From: Prevotella sp.
GTDB lineage: Bacteria; Bacteroidota; Bacteroidia; Bacteroidales; Bacteroidaceae
DNA length: 6,447 bases
Direction: 5' to 3'
NCBI GenBank assembly: GCA_021203705.1
Contig: JAJQAR010000296.1
Location: 1 to 6,447 of the forward strand
Part shown: in pieces, positions 6,266 through 6,447 of the stretch
How positions within the stretch are numbered: position 1 is the stretch's first letter
Layout: the number at the start of each line of letters is the position of its first letter
Made by a program: the position numbers and the translations under genes
Notes under the pieces: generated by a model
What the model was told of the DNA's origin: nothing
Databases searched by the model: none
The model's input: the letters and a program-made list of their open reading frames with translations, nothing else

Positions 6266-6331
6266 TAAAAAATTGGCACTTTTACGGAGATATGTGTGCG
6301 GTGTCATATTAAATAAGCTGTTTTTGGAGAC

Positions 6332-6410
6332 AGATAACCCTAAATAATGGAACAGCAAACCATAGACCGATCAGGCTCTGACAGCCTGAAAACGTTAGAT
6401 AACTTTAAAT
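6332..6410 (+). repeat. Two near-identical 14-mers ahead of ATG codons
   Basis: AGATAACCCTAAAT (6332-6345) and AGATAACTTTAAAT (6397-6410) match at 12 of 14 bases and begin 65 bases apart. The first is followed after one base by ATG (6347), the second after four bases by ATG (6415). They may be two similar A/T-rich translation-start regions or paired protein or RNA binding sites. Confidence 0.4.
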
Positions 6411-6418
6411 CAAGATGA
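6347..6418 (+). CDS. Possible 23-residue leader peptide or small ORF
   Basis: An ATG at 6347 opens 23 codons ending in TGA at 6416-6418. The peptide starts MEQQTIDRSGSDSLK and is polar, with no run of a single amino acid that would suggest classic attenuation and no signal peptide. It lies about 75 bases after the likely transcription start. Its stop overlaps the next ATG (ATGA at 6415-6418), the same coupling geometry as rnfB/rnfC and rnfD/rnfG. A hairpin (6371-6389) falls inside it. It could equally be chance within an untranslated leader; I recognise no family. Confidence 0.2.
   Translation: MEQQTIDRSGSDSLKTLDNFKSR
6371..6389 (+). other. 7-bp hairpin in the leader
   Basis: TCAGGCT (6371-6377) and AGCCTGA (6383-6389) form a perfect stem with a CTGAC loop, and AAAACGTTAGATAAC follows. 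There is no T-run, so it is not a standard terminator. It sits between the two 14-mer repeats and inside the mini-ORF. Confidence 0.45.
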
Positions 6419-6447
6419 GTGTGGAAAGTCTCACCTTAATTATATAT
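6415..6447 (+). CDS. Possible start of an unknown gene running off the window
   Basis: ATG at 6415 opens a frame with 11 visible codons (MSVESLTLIIY) to the edge. An in-frame TAA at 6406-6408 rules out an earlier start. It overlaps the 23-codon ORF by ATGA. Too little is visible to name a product, and the true gene may begin further right. Confidence 0.2.
   Translation, partial: MSVESLTLIIY

Larger units (their letters stand above)
5989..6447. other. 459-base non-coding region after galE, with leader of an unseen gene
   Basis: No gene of normal size is visible on either strand here. From left to right I see the right arm of the galE hairpin, a small dyad at 6012-6018/6031-6037 (ATTTTCC/GGAAAAT), a nested hairpin at 6061-6101, an exact tandem GTTTTCAA pair (6117-6132), a palindrome AACATTATGTT (6160-6170), a strongly AT-rich tract (about 6120-6270) with two TAnnTTTG boxes, and a leader-like stretch with a mini-ORF, a hairpin and a repeated 14-mer. 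The composition change from about 6120 suggests a promoter region for a rightward gene starting at or beyond the edge. Confidence 0.7.

Noticed and set aside
6292..6312. Six-codon ORF (MCAVSY) after GGAG at 6286-6289
   Set aside because: The spacing to GGAG is short and the peptide is tiny; kept only as part of the leader description.
1..6447. Mobile elements, CRISPR repeats, tRNA or rRNA genes, frameshifts
   Set aside because: No transposase frame, terminal inverted repeats, spaced repeat array, tRNA fold or interrupted gene was seen in the window.

Overview
The window carries most of an rnf operon from an anaerobic member of the Bacteroidetes, most likely a Prevotella or Bacteroides relative, followed by galE and an untranslated stretch that leads toward a gene lying beyond the right edge. 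The organism is inferred from the gene order rnfB-C-D-G-E-A, the long multi-cluster RnfB, the short RnfC without the Ala/Lys-rich tail of enterobacterial RsxC, AT-rich translation starts mostly without Shine-Dalgarno sequences, and TAnnTTTG boxes in the last intergenic region. From memory (not searched), Bacteroides genomes also place a galE next to rnfA.

Layout: positions 1-596 hold the 3' part of rnfB; its membrane anchor and first Fe-S domain lie to the left of the window. rnfC (593-1945) overlaps it by ATGA. A 90-base gap precedes rnfD (2036-3040), which overlaps rnfG (3037-3651) by ATGA. rnfE (3674-4258) and rnfA (4261-4863) follow closely. A perfect 12-bp hairpin at 4888-4920 probably ends the rnf transcript. 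galE (4951-5988) is next, with a 14-bp hairpin over its stop codon. The last 459 bases have no convincing gene. They contain hairpins, two Bacteroidetes-type -7 boxes, a 23-codon mini-ORF and the first 11 codons of an ORF that runs off the end.

Function: RnfB-C-D-G-E-A form the membrane ferredoxin:NAD+ oxidoreductase, which couples electron transfer between reduced ferredoxin and NAD+ to Na+ or H+ export. All expected cofactor sites inside the window are present: four CxxCxxCxxxC motifs in RnfB, an FMN/NADH glycine-rich loop and two 4Fe-4S motifs in RnfC, covalent-FMN threonines in RnfD and RnfG, and the paired membrane cysteines of RnfE and RnfA. GalE interconverts UDP-glucose and UDP-galactose and has no obvious mechanistic tie to Rnf.

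I see no mobile element, CRISPR array, tRNA, rRNA, frameshift or pseudogene. The genic part is conserved core metabolism. The part least explained by known features is the right-hand leader (about 6258-6447).
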